DNA of 64,000 nt from Verrucomicrobiota bacterium (GCA_023430565.1 JAEZAD010000089.1:32743-96742), one strand, 5' to 3'; positions 8,379-16,913 are shown, numbered from the stretch's first letter. The notes: a model not told the origin generated them from the sequence alone. Numbers and translations: made by a program.

Positions 8379-8960
8379 ATGGCCTTCGCCAAACTCATCG
8401 CCTTCGACCGTCCGCTCACCGGCATCTCTGCGCCCGGTCAGTCGGGCCGCACCTATACGGAGACGGAACTCGCGAAAGCCACCCAGGCGGCTTACAGCCG
8501 CGGCATCGACGACGCTCGTGCTTCCGCCGACCAGCAGATGGTGGAGTTCCGCGCCGACGTCGAACAGCTCCGCGACGGCGTGCTGAAAAACCTGTCCGGC
8601 CTCGAAACCGCCTTGCTCGGGCAGCTGCGCGATGCGCTCCCGGATCTCGCGATCGAAATCGCCCGCCGCCTCCTCGCCGGCTACGAACCGCCCGCCGAAA
8701 TCGTGTCGCGCCTCTGCGAGGAAGCCCTGGCCGAGCTGTTTCCCGAACGCGAAAACCTCGAACTGGTGGTCGGCCCCCGCGACGCCGCGTTCCTCGAACA
8801 GCTCAATCCCGAATGGAAAGCCCGCTATCCCGGCCTGCGTATCCGGATTGAAAGCACGCTCACGCCCGGCGACTGCCAGGTCCGCAGCCGCTTCGGCCTC
8901 ACCGACGCCCGCCAGCAAACGAAACTCACCGCGCTTTCCCACAGCCTCACCCCGGCATGA
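8379..8960 (+). CDS. fliH: Flagellar assembly protein FliH (export ATPase regulator)
   Basis: 193 aa. FliH dimers bind and restrain the export ATPase FliI and deliver it to the export gate. The N-terminal 60 residues contain LAKATQAAYSRGIDDARASA, a pattern of small residues and Ala/Gly seen in FliH. A coiled coil follows, then the FliH/YscL domain (ALPDLAIEIARRLLAGY, LELVVGPRDAAFL, IESTLTPGDCQVRSRFG). Position between fliG and fliI supports the call. The stop overlaps an ATG at 8957, which opens an 82-codon frame through the palindrome region. Confidence 0.88.
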   Translation: MAFAKLIAFDRPLTGISAPGQSGRTYTETELAKATQAAYSRGIDDARASADQQMVEFRADVEQLRDGVLKNLSGLETALLGQLRDALPDLAIEIARRLLAGYEPPAEIVSRLCEEALAELFPERENLELVVGPRDAAFLEQLNPEWKARYPGLRIRIESTLTPGDCQVRSRFGLTDARQQTKLTALSHSLTPA

Positions 8961-8984
8961 TCTCCCTTTTTCCCACCCCGAAAC

Positions 8985-9007
8985 ATTGTCACTTAATAAG
9001 TGACAAT
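8985..9007. repeat. Palindromic element copy 1 (perfect, 11-bp arms)
   Basis: A perfect inverted repeat with 11-bp arms (ATTGTCACTTA and its exact complement) around a single central A. It sits 24 bp after the fliH stop codon. A near-identical copy lies exactly 105 bp downstream. It has no T tract and is AT-richer than its surroundings, so it does not look like an intrinsic terminator. It could be an operator or a dispersed palindromic repeat. Confidence 0.85.
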
Positions 9008-9090
9008 CGCTTCGCGCTCGTCGTGGCCCCGGCGACCTCGCGCGCCCAGCAGAATTGGGCTCTCGCCCTCTCCGGTCGCGAGCTGGGCCG

Positions 9091-9111
9091 TTGTCACTTA
9101 ATAGGTGACAA
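9091..9111. repeat. Palindromic element copy 2 (one mismatch)
   Basis: The second copy of the fliH-fliI palindrome: TTGTCACTTA, central A, TAGGTGACAA. One A-to-G change breaks perfect symmetry in the right arm. It lies 105 bp (35 codons) from copy 1, so both copies fall in the same reading frame and encode CHLISDN and CHLIGDN in the 8957-9205 open frame. The 80 bp between copies are GC-rich and show no other feature. Confidence 0.85.
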
Positions 9112-9220
9112 TAATCTCGGGCGCTTTGCGCGGGGCGAGATGGCGAATGGTTGGAAATTGGGTGGAGGCGAGGGGGACGACGTGCCGCCGCGGGATGCGG
9201 CCTGAACGAATTTTGAACCG

Positions 9221-10540
9221 ATGTCCGCTGTTGCTCCACTCGTCGAAACGCTCCGCACGCAGATCCGCCATCTGCCACCGGTGCAGCGTGTCGGCACCGT
9301 GACCGGTGTCGCGGGACTTGTGATCGAATCGGACGGACCGAATGTCGGGCTCGGCGAGTTGTGTGTCGTGCGCTCGACGCGTTTCGATTTCAGCGTGCGC
9401 GCGGAAGTGGTCGGTTTTCGCGAGCACCGTGTGCTCCTCATGCCGCTCGGCGACACCGCGGGCCTGCACGTTGGCTGCGAGGTGGCGGCAAGCGATCGAC
9501 CCGCGCTGCCCCGGCCCGGTCCCGAAATGCTCGGCCGCGTGGTCGACGCGCTCGGCCGGCCGTTCGACGGCCTCGGGCTGATGCCGGTGGACCGCACGGT
9601 CGGTCAGAACCCCACGCCGCCGCATCCGTTGCGGCGCCAGCGAATCAAGAACGTCTTTCAGACGGGCGTGCGCGCCCTCGATGTATTCACGCCCTTTGGA
9701 CGCGGGCAACGCCTCGGTCTCTTCGCCGGCTCCGGCGTCGGCAAATCGACCCTCATGGGCATGATCGCGCGCGGCTCCGAAGCCGACGTCGTGGTGGTCG
9801 CACTCGTGGGCGAGCGCGGTCGTGAAGTGCGCGAGTTCCTGGAGAAGGATCTCGGGCCCGAGGGCATGAAACGCGCCATCGTCGTGGTGGCCACGTCCGA
9901 CACGCCGGCACCCTTGCGGCTGCGTGCGGCGTTCACCGCGACGGCGATCGCGGAAGCGTGGCGCGACGCCGGCAAGAATGTCCTGTTGATGATGGACTCC
10001 GTGACGCGTTTCGCGATGGCGCAGCGCGAGATCGGTCTGGCCATCGGCGAGCCTCCCGCCACGCGCGGCTACACGCCCTCGGTCTTCGCGATGTTGCCGC
10101 GTTTGCTCGAACGCGCCGGCGCCGGCGAGCAGGGCGCGATCACCGCGCTCTACACGGTGCTGGTCGAGGGCGACGACATGAACGAGCCGGTGGCGGATGC
10201 GGTTCGCGGTATTCTCGACGGACACATCGTGCTTTCGCGGCACCTCGCGCATTTCAACCACTACCCGGCGATCGACGTGCTGGAGAGTGTCAGCCGGCTC
10301 ACGCGCGATGTGTGCACCGCCGACGAGGTGACGCTCGCGGGCAAGGCGCGCGAGCAGCTCGCCTTGTATCGGAAAAACGAGGACCTCGTTTCCATCGGCG
10401 CCTACCAGAAAGGCGCGAACGGAGCGCTGGATCGCGCGATCGCCCTGCACGAGCCGCTGCGCAATTTCCTGCGCCAGCCGGTGCACGAACACACGCCGAG
10501 GACCCAGAGCTTCCTCAACCTGAAACAGATCCTCGCATGA
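9221..10540 (+). CDS. fliI: Flagellum-specific ATP synthase/export ATPase FliI
   Basis: 439 aa F1-beta-like ATPase that energises flagellar type III export. The Walker A motif GLFAGSGVGKST lies near residues 165-176. Walker B is at NVLLMMDSVTRFAMAQ near 257. The T3SS ATPase signatures GERGREVREF and SVTRFAMAQREIGLAIGEPP are intact. Length is normal. It begins 260 bp after fliH, an unusually large gap for this operon, and ends in a 4-bp ATGA overlap with fliJ. Confidence 0.98.
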   Translation: MSAVAPLVETLRTQIRHLPPVQRVGTVTGVAGLVIESDGPNVGLGELCVVRSTRFDFSVRAEVVGFREHRVLLMPLGDTAGLHVGCEVAASDRPALPRPGPEMLGRVVDALGRPFDGLGLMPVDRTVGQNPTPPHPLRRQRIKNVFQTGVRALDVFTPFGRGQRLGLFAGSGVGKSTLMGMIARGSEADVVVVALVGERGREVREFLEKDLGPEGMKRAIVVVATSDTPAPLRLRAAFTATAIAEAWRDAGKNVLLMMDSVTRFAMAQREIGLAIGEPPATRGYTPSVFAMLPRLLERAGAGEQGAITALYTVLVEGDDMNEPVADAVRGILDGHIVLSRHLAHFNHYPAIDVLESVSRLTRDVCTADEVTLAGKAREQLALYRKNEDLVSIGAYQKGANGALDRAIALHEPLRNFLRQPVHEHTPRTQSFLNLKQILA

Positions 10541-10992
10541 AGCGCTTCCGATTCCCCCTTCGGCCGGTGGCCATTCTTCGCGCTCATCAAGAGAACCGCG
10601 CGCGCGAAGCCTTCGCCGCGGCCGTTCGCTCGTTCGTTAAGTCCGAAGAGGAGCTCGCACGCACCCGCGTGCGCATGCGTGCCCTCGAAGCCGAGTTGTT
10701 CTCGGGGCGCGAACAGACGTATCGCGCGGACCAGGCGGCCCTCCTGTTTGCCGATTACCGGCGGGAGTGCGGCACGGAGGCGGAAGTCGAGCGCCAGACG
10801 ATCGCCGCGCGGGAGGAGATGCAGCAGCGCCGCAACGACTATCTCGAGGCGCACCGGAAGGTCGAAGTCGTCCAGCGTCTCGAGGAAAAAGCCCGCGTCG
10901 TGCATCGCCGCGAAACCGATCGCGAGGAGCAAGCCGAGTTCGACGACTTCGCGGGCCGTCGCCGCATCAAGCCCTTCACCGCCGCCCTATGA
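10537..10992 (+). CDS. fliJ: Flagellar export protein FliJ
   Basis: 151 aa. Starts MKRFRFPLRPVAILRAHQE, the characteristic Phe-X-Phe-X-Leu beginning of FliJ, then continues as one long charged antiparallel coiled coil rich in Arg and Glu to a basic tail (RRRIKPFTAAL). FliJ is the stalk that links FliI to FlhA and helps cycle export chaperones. The start at 10537 overlaps the fliI stop by 4 bp. The coding region in turn overlaps the next gene by 4 bp, so these three genes are translationally coupled. Confidence 0.9.
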   Translation: MKRFRFPLRPVAILRAHQENRAREAFAAAVRSFVKSEEELARTRVRMRALEAELFSGREQTYRADQAALLFADYRRECGTEAEVERQTIAAREEMQQRRNDYLEAHRKVEVVQRLEEKARVVHRRETDREEQAEFDDFAGRRRIKPFTAAL

Positions 10993-11606
10993 CCGCCGTC
11001 CTGCGCAATCCGTTCGTCGTCTCCACCGCCGCCCTCGTGCTGTCGGTCGCGGTCGGCGTATTCACTTTTTGGAGCGCCGCGAAGACGATCGTCGCGGGCG
11101 TCGTCGCGCTGCGGGCCGAGCAGGCCGCGGCGGTGCCGAAGAAGGAGAAGGGCTGGGACTTTTGGACGATCGAGATCGAAAACCTTTCGAACGAGCTGAA
11201 GGAGGAGCGCGCGCGGCTGCGCAAGCAGGCCGAATTGTTCGAGCAGCGCGAGGCGCGGATCGTCGCTGAGCAGCAGGAACTTGCGGCGATGCGCCGCGAG
11301 ATCGAAGGCTTGCGCCAGGAAATCGCCGAAAAGGTCGTCACGATCCGCGCCGACGAGGCGAAGAACATCCGCTCGCTCGCGCAGAGCTATGCCAATCTCA
11401 CCCCGCGGGCGGCCGTCGCGATCCTGCGCGAGTTGGACGACGTCACCGCCGTCAAAATCCTTTTTCTGATGAAGCCCGATGTCGTGGGCCCGATCTTCGA
11501 GGAGATGAGCCGCACCAACGGCAGCGACGGCACGCCGCTCGCCCGCCGCGCCGCGGTGCTCTCCGAAAAGCTTCGGCTCATGAAATCCGCCAAGGAAACG
11601 ACCTGA
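10989..11606 (+). CDS. MotE/YlxF-like flagellar membrane protein
   Basis: 205 aa. A single N-terminal membrane segment (about 7-29, NPFVVSTAALVLSVAVGVF) is followed by a coiled coil at about 60-125 (KEERARLRKQAELFEQREA) and a C-terminal MgtE-N-like helical domain (LTPRAAVAILRELDDVTAVKILFLM). This is the layout of MotE/YlxF proteins found between fliJ and fliK in many flagellar operons. MotE acts in the periplasm as a stator (MotB) chaperone in some bacteria; that role is inferred here. It starts inside the fliJ stop with a 4-bp overlap. Confidence 0.8.
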   Translation: MTAVLRNPFVVSTAALVLSVAVGVFTFWSAAKTIVAGVVALRAEQAAAVPKKEKGWDFWTIEIENLSNELKEERARLRKQAELFEQREARIVAEQQELAAMRREIEGLRQEIAEKVVTIRADEAKNIRSLAQSYANLTPRAAVAILRELDDVTAVKILFLMKPDVVGPIFEEMSRTNGSDGTPLARRAAVLSEKLRLMKSAKETT

Positions 11607-11669
11607 CACTTTCAACCGCTGCGCCATGGACGGCGCAGTTTCGCCCCACCACGGAGGGTTTGTTTGTGC

Positions 11670-13535
11670 ATGCAACTCTCCGCTTCTCTCCTTCCGTTCG
11701 ATTTACCACCCGTCCCCGGCGCGGCGCCCTTGCCCGTGGGCGCGGCGCTCACCCCCGCGGCCGACGTCGCTGATTTCGGTGCGCTGCTGACGGCGCAATC
11801 CGCGCCCGCATCGCCCGTCGTCACTCCGCCAGTTGCACCGTTTTCGTCGACCGCGCCGGCTGACGGCGTCAGCGAACCGGCCGTCGAGCCGATGCCGCCG
11901 GAGTGGCTGATGGAGGAGGGGAGTGCCGACTCGAGCGATGCCGTTCCCAACCCCGCTTTCGCCGAAGGGATGATCGCGACCGCCCCGTCGCCGACGACGA
12001 TCGGGAAGTCCGACGTTGCCGGGTTTGTGGCAGCGAATGAGCCCCTCGAGGACGCGCCCGCATCGACGACGACGTCCGACGGGGAGAATGACACCGCTCC
12101 TTCCGAAATCGGGGCGTCCGCTCTGGTGCCGCCGGCCGCGAACGCGACGAAGCCTCGCGAGGTTGGCCGGTCGCCCGCCGTCCCAGGCACGTTTTCGAAT
12201 TCAACCGCTCTCAACAGTGAAGGGTCGGCCGCTTCGCCGCTTCATTCGCCCACGGCTGATGCGGCCTTTGCCGGACCATCTGCTCGCGGCTCCCGTGCGA
12301 ATTCGAAGGACACCACGGCATTGTCGAATCCGACTGCTGCCGATGCCCCGCTCACCCCCGCGGAGGTTCCGGTTCAGCGTATGCCGCAGCGAGACGTCGC
12401 TGAACTCAACGGGCGTGCGGTCGCATCGGCGGACACCTCGTTCGATAGCACGGCGACCGAATCGCGCCCCACCACCGCTGTGACGTCGGGCGCGGAAATA
12501 TCGAACCCGGCCACGGTGCCAATCACCCCTTTGCTCCGGAGCCCCTTGGCCGCCGCCGCAACGGAACGGCAGAACATCGCGACGCCGCCCGGACCTTCTC
12601 CGATTTCCTCGCCCAGCCCGAAAACCAACCCCACCCCCCAGGCGCCCGTGGACGAAACAGCCGGCGCTCTGCGTAGTGAAAATGTGGACACGGCGGCGAT
12701 CTCGCGCGCGCAGTCCGATGCCTCTGTTTTTTCCGCGACCCCGCCGCAGTCGGGGCCGGAAAAATTTGCCGTTTCCGCACGGCGCGGAGCCTCCTCGCCG
12801 TTGGCTGCCTATAAAACAACTGAAAAAAACACGGAAAACGCGTTTGGTGAGGAGGTTGAAACGGAGCAGACGTTCGTTGGCACCAACGCTGCTAAACCCG
12901 AGTTCCACATGCCTCATCCTGCGCCACACGCCCCTTCCGCGCCGCACGCCGTCGAGCGTTTGTCGCAAGCTGTGGCGCCGTTGTCGTTCGAGTTCAACCC
13001 GGGCGAGGCGGGCGGAGAAACCGCCGAACTCGCGCAGGCGGCACGTCGCGCGGTGAACGCTGCGGTGTCCGCCAGCGAACAGTTCGCGGCCGAGGCCAAG
13101 CCGGCGGTCACATTGAAATTCACCGTTTCCGGCGTCGATCTTGGCGTTCGCGTGGAGCTTCGCGGGGAAAACATCCACACGACATTCCGCACCGATTCCC
13201 CCGAGTTGCGCGCCGCGCTCGCACAGGAGTGGCAGGCGGTCACGGCGGTTCACGCGGGCGATCGTTCCGCGCGGCTGGCAGAGCCGGTTTTCACGTCGAA
13301 CCCGTCGCAGGCGAGCACGTCGACCGCCTCGAACAATTCTTCGAACTCCGATTCTGGCGCCGCCGACCAGCGTGGTTCGCAACACCGCCAGGAACAAAAC
13401 GCCGCCGACGAGTGGGCGCGGTTCCGCGCTGCCTCGCGCCCGGCCGATGCCGCGAATGTCCGCGTCCCGACGCCGTCGTTCCCGATTCGTTCCCATCCCA
13501 CTTCCGCGCCCGGCCGGCTCCACACCTTCGCCTGA
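11670..13535 (+). CDS. fliK: Flagellar hook-length control protein FliK
   Basis: About 621 aa. The first 430 residues are low-complexity Ala/Pro/Ser/Thr, with no apparent domain, as expected for the extensible ruler part of FliK. The C-terminal region (about 430-520) is the conserved Flg_hook domain (SFEFNPGEAGGETAELA, VTLKFTVSGVDLGVRVEL, LRAALAQEW). A Ser/Asn-rich tail follows. Two starts are possible: TTG at 11664 and ATG at 11670; GGAGGG at 11653-11658 suits either. A 7-bp hairpin (11619-11638) lies in the gap after the MotE-like gene. FliK sets hook length and switches export specificity. Confidence 0.88.
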   Translation: MQLSASLLPFDLPPVPGAAPLPVGAALTPAADVADFGALLTAQSAPASPVVTPPVAPFSSTAPADGVSEPAVEPMPPEWLMEEGSADSSDAVPNPAFAEGMIATAPSPTTIGKSDVAGFVAANEPLEDAPASTTTSDGENDTAPSEIGASALVPPAANATKPREVGRSPAVPGTFSNSTALNSEGSAASPLHSPTADAAFAGPSARGSRANSKDTTALSNPTAADAPLTPAEVPVQRMPQRDVAELNGRAVASADTSFDSTATESRPTTAVTSGAEISNPATVPITPLLRSPLAAAATERQNIATPPGPSPISSPSPKTNPTPQAPVDETAGALRSENVDTAAISRAQSDASVFSATPPQSGPEKFAVSARRGASSPLAAYKTTEKNTENAFGEEVETEQTFVGTNAAKPEFHMPHPAPHAPSAPHAVERLSQAVAPLSFEFNPGEAGGETAELAQAARRAVNAAVSASEQFAAEAKPAVTLKFTVSGVDLGVRVELRGENIHTTFRTDSPELRAALAQEWQAVTAVHAGDRSARLAEPVFTSNPSQASTSTASNNSSNSDSGAADQRGSQHRQEQNAADEWARFRAASRPADAANVRVPTPSFPIRSHPTSAPGRLHTFA

Positions 13536-13537
13536 TC

Positions 13538-14014
13538 ATGCAAGTCAACACCGTCACTTCACCCACGCGCGCCGCGAGCACCGCCGCCGACGAGCCGACT
13601 CCGCTCCTCAACAAGAAACAGATGCTCGGCCAGGAGGATTTTCTGAAGCTGCTCGCCGTCCAGTTTCAATCGCAGGACCCGATGAAGCCGATGGAAGACA
13701 CCGCCTTCATCGCCCAGATGGCGCAGTTCAGCGCGCTCGATCAGTCCAGCACGCTCGTGCAGCAGATGACGCAGATGCGCTCGAACCAGGACATCGCCAC
13801 GGCCAACAGCTACATCGGCCGCCGCGTCACGCTCGACGCCGGCGACAACGAACTGGTGACCGGCGACGTCACCGGCGTCGATTTGAGCGACGGACAGCCA
13901 CGCCTGATCGTCGGCGACTACACTTACCCCGTTTCAACCGTGCTCCTCGTGGAGCCGGGCACGGCCACTACCACCAGCAATCCCACGACACCGGCCACCG
14001 CCGGCGGCGTGTAA
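13538..14014 (+). CDS. flgD: Flagellar hook assembly scaffold FlgD
   Basis: 158 aa. The N-terminal cap-forming half has the diagnostic MLGQEDFLKLLAVQFQSQD, then DPMKPMEDTAFIAQMAQFSALDQ (about 42-64) and IGRRVTLD. FlgD caps the growing hook and is discarded when it is complete. The protein is short of the usual 220-230 aa; the second Ig-like/tudor part appears reduced to about 60 residues before an Ala/Thr-rich tail. It starts 2 bp after the fliK stop. Confidence 0.93.
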   Translation: MQVNTVTSPTRAASTAADEPTPLLNKKQMLGQEDFLKLLAVQFQSQDPMKPMEDTAFIAQMAQFSALDQSSTLVQQMTQMRSNQDIATANSYIGRRVTLDAGDNELVTGDVTGVDLSDGQPRLIVGDYTYPVSTVLLVEPGTATTTSNPTTPATAGGV

Positions 14015-14035
14015 CCCAAAAACCCGTCAACTCAC

Positions 14036-14905
14036 ATGTCACTCATCGGAACCATGGGCAGCGGCGTCAGCGCGCTGCGAACCTTCATGAAAGGCCTCGA
14101 AGTCATCGGCAATAATATCGCGAACGTGAATACCACGGGCTTCAAGGGCTCCACCGCGAAATACTCCGACAGCTTCAGCAACATCCTCGTGCAGTCGTCT
14201 TCGAACGGCACCACCACCACGCCCGCCGTTGCGGTTGGCACCGGTGTGACGCTTTCCGGCGTGACGACCAACTACACGCAGGGCGCGCTCTCCTCGACGG
14301 GCAAAAGCACCGATCTCGGCATTTCCGGCAACGGTTTCTTCCGCGTGAAGAACCCCAACAGCGGCGAAGAATACGTCAGCCGCGCGGGCGACTTCCGCTG
14401 GGACGAACAAGGTTATCTCGTCACGAACGACGGCTACCGCGTGCAAGGCCTCACGGGCTACGTCGCCGGTCCTCCCGTGGTCCCCGCCAACACCGTCGGC
14501 GACATCCGGCTGAGCACCAGCACCGACATCCAGTCGGTCAGCATCGACCGCTCCGGTGCGATCATCGAGTCGTATTCGGATGGCACGACCGCCGTCACCG
14601 GCAACGTCCTGCTACAGCACTTCAAGGATCCCGCCGCGCTCGTGAAGCAGGGCAACAATCTCTATTCCGGCATGGACGCGGCTGGCCCGACGAATGGCAG
14701 CGTGACGCTCCTCAACGACGGCACCAACGCTCCCGGTTCCAGCGGCCTCGGCTACATCCAGTCCGGCACGCTCGAACTTTCGAACGTCGATCTTACCGAG
14801 CAGTTCTCCGAACTGATCACGACGCAACGCAGTTTCCAGGCCGGTTCGCGCCTCCTCACCGTCTCGGACTCCGTGCTCGAGGACATCGTCAACCTGAAGC
14901 GCTAA
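14036..14905 (+). CDS. flgE: Flagellar hook protein FlgE (short form)
   Basis: 289 aa. The N-terminus has the axial motif LEVIGNNIANVNTTGFKGS, then conserved TDLGISGNGFFRV and SRAGDFRWDEQGYLV. The C-terminus ends in TEQFSELITTQRSFQAGSR, the polymerisation helix. Standard FlgE is about 400 aa, so the surface-exposed D2/D3 domains are largely missing, and FlgG- or FlgF-like distal rod proteins (about 260 aa) are an alternative. Placement straight after flgD favours the hook protein. Confidence 0.82.
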   Translation: MSLIGTMGSGVSALRTFMKGLEVIGNNIANVNTTGFKGSTAKYSDSFSNILVQSSSNGTTTTPAVAVGTGVTLSGVTTNYTQGALSSTGKSTDLGISGNGFFRVKNPNSGEEYVSRAGDFRWDEQGYLVTNDGYRVQGLTGYVAGPPVVPANTVGDIRLSTSTDIQSVSIDRSGAIIESYSDGTTAVTGNVLLQHFKDPAALVKQGNNLYSGMDAAGPTNGSVTLLNDGTNAPGSSGLGYIQSGTLELSNVDLTEQFSELITTQRSFQAGSRLLTVSDSVLEDIVNLKR

Positions 14906-14917
14906 ACGAGCTGAGAA

Positions 14918-14955
14918 TCGAGAGTCTCCGGCCGCATCGCGCCCCGTTCTCTCGA
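14918..14955. repeat. Inverted repeat in the flgE-fliL spacer
   Basis: TCGAGAG (14918-14924) and CTCTCGA (14949-14955) form a 7-bp stem with a 24-bp loop in the 78-bp gap after flgE. The surrounding GAGCTGAGA-type words also occur in the fliP-fliQ spacer (18208-18313). No T tract follows, so termination is unlikely; the operon continues with fliL. Confidence 0.5.
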
Positions 14956-14983
14956 AACTCGAATCTTCCTCTCGACCTCACCC

Positions 14984-15565
14984 ATGGCCAAAGCCGCACC
15001 CGCTCCCGCGGCCGCCGCATCCGCCGGCGGCAGCACTCCTCCGATGCCCGCCGCCGCGGAAAAAAATTCCGCTGCGTCCGCGCCCGGTGGTTTCAAGGCG
15101 TGGCTGCCCGCCTTGTCGGCCGTTCTGCTCGCTCCGGCCTGCACGTGGGCGGTGGGGCAGTTCGTCCTGATTCCGCAACTACAGAAGAAACTCGCCGCCG
15201 CGCCGACCGAAGCTCACGCCGAGGCGGGCGAACCGGGCGGCCACGGCGAAAAAGGGAAGGACGGCGGCGCCACGTTCGAGTTCCAGAACGTCGTGGTGAA
15301 CCTCGCCGGCACGATGGGCACCCGTTATCTCAAAACGAGCTTCCTCGTCACCGGCGCCGAGCCCGACATCAAATCGGTCTTCGACGAGAACAAGCCCCGG
15401 CTGACCGACGTCACGCTCAACGTCCTTTCGTCGCTCTCCCTCGCCGATCTCGAGGAGCCCGGCGCGAAGAACGTCCTCCGCGAGAAACTGGTCGCCGCCT
15501 ACAATCAGGCCCTCGGTCGCAAGGTCGCCGAGCAGGTCTATTTTTCCGACTTCGTCGTGCAGTGA
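14984..15565 (+). CDS. fliL: Flagellar basal body-associated protein FliL
   Basis: 193 aa. An Ala/Pro-rich cytosolic stretch (1-40), one membrane segment (about 41-63, LPALSAVLLAPACTWAVGQF), a Gly/Glu/Lys linker and the periplasmic FliL domain (FEFQNVVVNLAGTMGTRYLKTS, DENKPRLTDVTLNVLSSLS, VYFSDFVVQ at the C-terminus). FliL rings surround and stabilise the stator at the motor. Normal length and typical position immediately upstream of fliM. Confidence 0.94.
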   Translation: MAKAAPAPAAAASAGGSTPPMPAAAEKNSAASAPGGFKAWLPALSAVLLAPACTWAVGQFVLIPQLQKKLAAAPTEAHAEAGEPGGHGEKGKDGGATFEFQNVVVNLAGTMGTRYLKTSFLVTGAEPDIKSVFDENKPRLTDVTLNVLSSLSLADLEEPGAKNVLREKLVAAYNQALGRKVAEQVYFSDFVVQ

Positions 15566-15616
15566 TCCCGGGCGGTTGTTCGAACTCCGATCCTGGCGAC
15601 GCGATCTCCGACTCCG

Positions 15617-16681
15617 ATGGCTGACGATCCCAACAGTGGCGGCAATACGCTCGATCAATCCGAGATCGACAAGCTGCTCGCGCAGGAAATCGCCGCCGCG
15701 CCACCGAAGCAGTTTCTGATCCGGCCCGATGGCACGAAAGCCGGCGCGTCGGCGGCGCTCAAAGTCGAAGCCTACGATTTTCGCAACCCGGCCTTCCTCT
15801 CGGAAATCGAACTGCGCCGGCTCCGCCTCCTCCACGAGGATTTCATCCGCTATCTCTCCGCGCGCCTTTCGCTCTACCTGCGCATGGAACTCGGCCTGAA
15901 AATGGCGCGGCTCACGACGGCCTCCTACGCAAAATTCACCGACTCGCTCCCCAACCCGACCCACCTATGTCTCTTCAAAGTCGATCCACTCGTCGGCGTC
16001 GGCATCCTCGACGTCAACCCGCGCCTCGCGCTCACGATCGCCGACCGCCTCCTGGGCGGCCGTGGTCATTCGGTCAAAGCGGAACGTTATCTCACCGAGA
16101 TTGAAATCGCGCTGCTCGAGGACGTGATCAACATCGTCCTCGAGGAGTGGTGCGCGCAGTGGAAGACCGAGCAGGAACTCCACCCGATCATCATCGGCCA
16201 CGAAAACAACGGCCGCTTTCTCCAGACTTCGCCGAAGGATGCGATCGTGCTCGTGCTCACGCTCGAGGCGAATTTCGGCGACTGCTCCGAGCAGCTTCAG
16301 ATCGGCGTGCCTTACTACACGATCGAACCGCTCGTGAAAAAGATGCAGGCGCGCCGTCAGAAGGACACCGCCGTGTCCTCCTCGGAAAAACGGGCGGAAT
16401 GGCAGTCCGCTTACGAGCGCATCCATGTTCCCCTCCGCGCCGAGTGGACCGCGCTCGAGGTGAACCTCCGCGAAGTCACCAGTTTCCGCGTGGGCGACGT
16501 GCTCGAGCTGCCCGCCTCGATTTTTCATGAAACCCGCGTGCTGCTGAATGGCGCACCCAAATTTCTCGGCACGGTCGGCCTCGATGGGGACCGCGTCGCC
16601 GTGCAGCTCACACGCAAACTCCCACCGGCAGAGCCCACCCAGGCACAGGCCACCAAATTAGATGGAAGAAAAAACTCTTGA
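15617..16681 (+). CDS. fliM: Flagellar motor switch protein FliM
   Basis: 354 aa. Near the N-terminus lies the CheY-phosphate-binding peptide LDQSEIDKLLA (about 12-22). The middle domain follows (LRRLRLLHEDFIRYLSARLS, VGVGILDVNPRLALTIADRL LGG). The C-terminal SpoA-like domain (LEVNLREVTSFRVGDVLELP) interacts with FliN. FliM couples chemotaxis output to motor reversal, consistent with the cheR/cheB genes nearby. Its 3' end overlaps fliN by 20 bp. Confidence 0.97.
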   Translation: MADDPNSGGNTLDQSEIDKLLAQEIAAAPPKQFLIRPDGTKAGASAALKVEAYDFRNPAFLSEIELRRLRLLHEDFIRYLSARLSLYLRMELGLKMARLTTASYAKFTDSLPNPTHLCLFKVDPLVGVGILDVNPRLALTIADRLLGGRGHSVKAERYLTEIEIALLEDVINIVLEEWCAQWKTEQELHPIIIGHENNGRFLQTSPKDAIVLVLTLEANFGDCSEQLQIGVPYYTIEPLVKKMQARRQKDTAVSSSEKRAEWQSAYERIHVPLRAEWTALEVNLREVTSFRVGDVLELPASIFHETRVLLNGAPKFLGTVGLDGDRVAVQLTRKLPPAEPTQAQATKLDGRKNS

Positions 16682-16913
16682 TATCGTCCTCGACGTTAAG
16701 GTGAAGGTCACCGTGCAGCTGGGCTCGATCCAGCTGCCGATGCGCGAAGTGCTCGAGCTCGCGCCCGGTTCGGTCGTGCAGCTCACGCAGCACGCGAGCG
16801 ATCCCGTCGGCCTCTTTGTCAACGACCAGCTCGTCGCTTACGGCGAGGTGGTCGTCGTCGAAGACAACTTCGGCATCAAGATCACCGAGCTCGTCGGCGC
16901 CGCGAAACAATGA
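16662..16913 (+). CDS. fliN: Flagellar motor switch protein FliN (short form)
   Basis: 83 aa consisting of only the SpoA/FliN domain: LDVKVKVTVQLGSIQLPMREVLELAPGSVV then PVGLFVNDQLVAYGEVVVVEDNFGIKITELV. The longer acidic N-terminal extensions found in some homologues are missing. FliN completes the lower C-ring and helps dock FliH-FliI. It overlaps fliM at its start and fliO at its end (4 bp), implying coupled translation. Confidence 0.96.
   Translation: MEEKTLDIVLDVKVKVTVQLGSIQLPMREVLELAPGSVVQLTQHASDPVGLFVNDQLVAYGEVVVVEDNFGIKITELVGAAKQ

Noticed and set aside
5810..8851. A 1013-codon plus-strand open frame across fliF-fliG-fliH
   Set aside because: It is Arg/Pro/His-rich and lies out of frame over three certain flagellar genes; high GC keeps such frames open.
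8985..9111. Palindromes as intrinsic terminators for fliH
   Set aside because: No T tract follows either palindrome on the plus strand and the operon continues with fliI.
7155..9278. A 707-codon minus-strand frame opposite fliG-fliH
   Set aside because: Antisense shadow of conserved genes with no domain; it includes the palindromes, which read as CHLLSDN in reverse.
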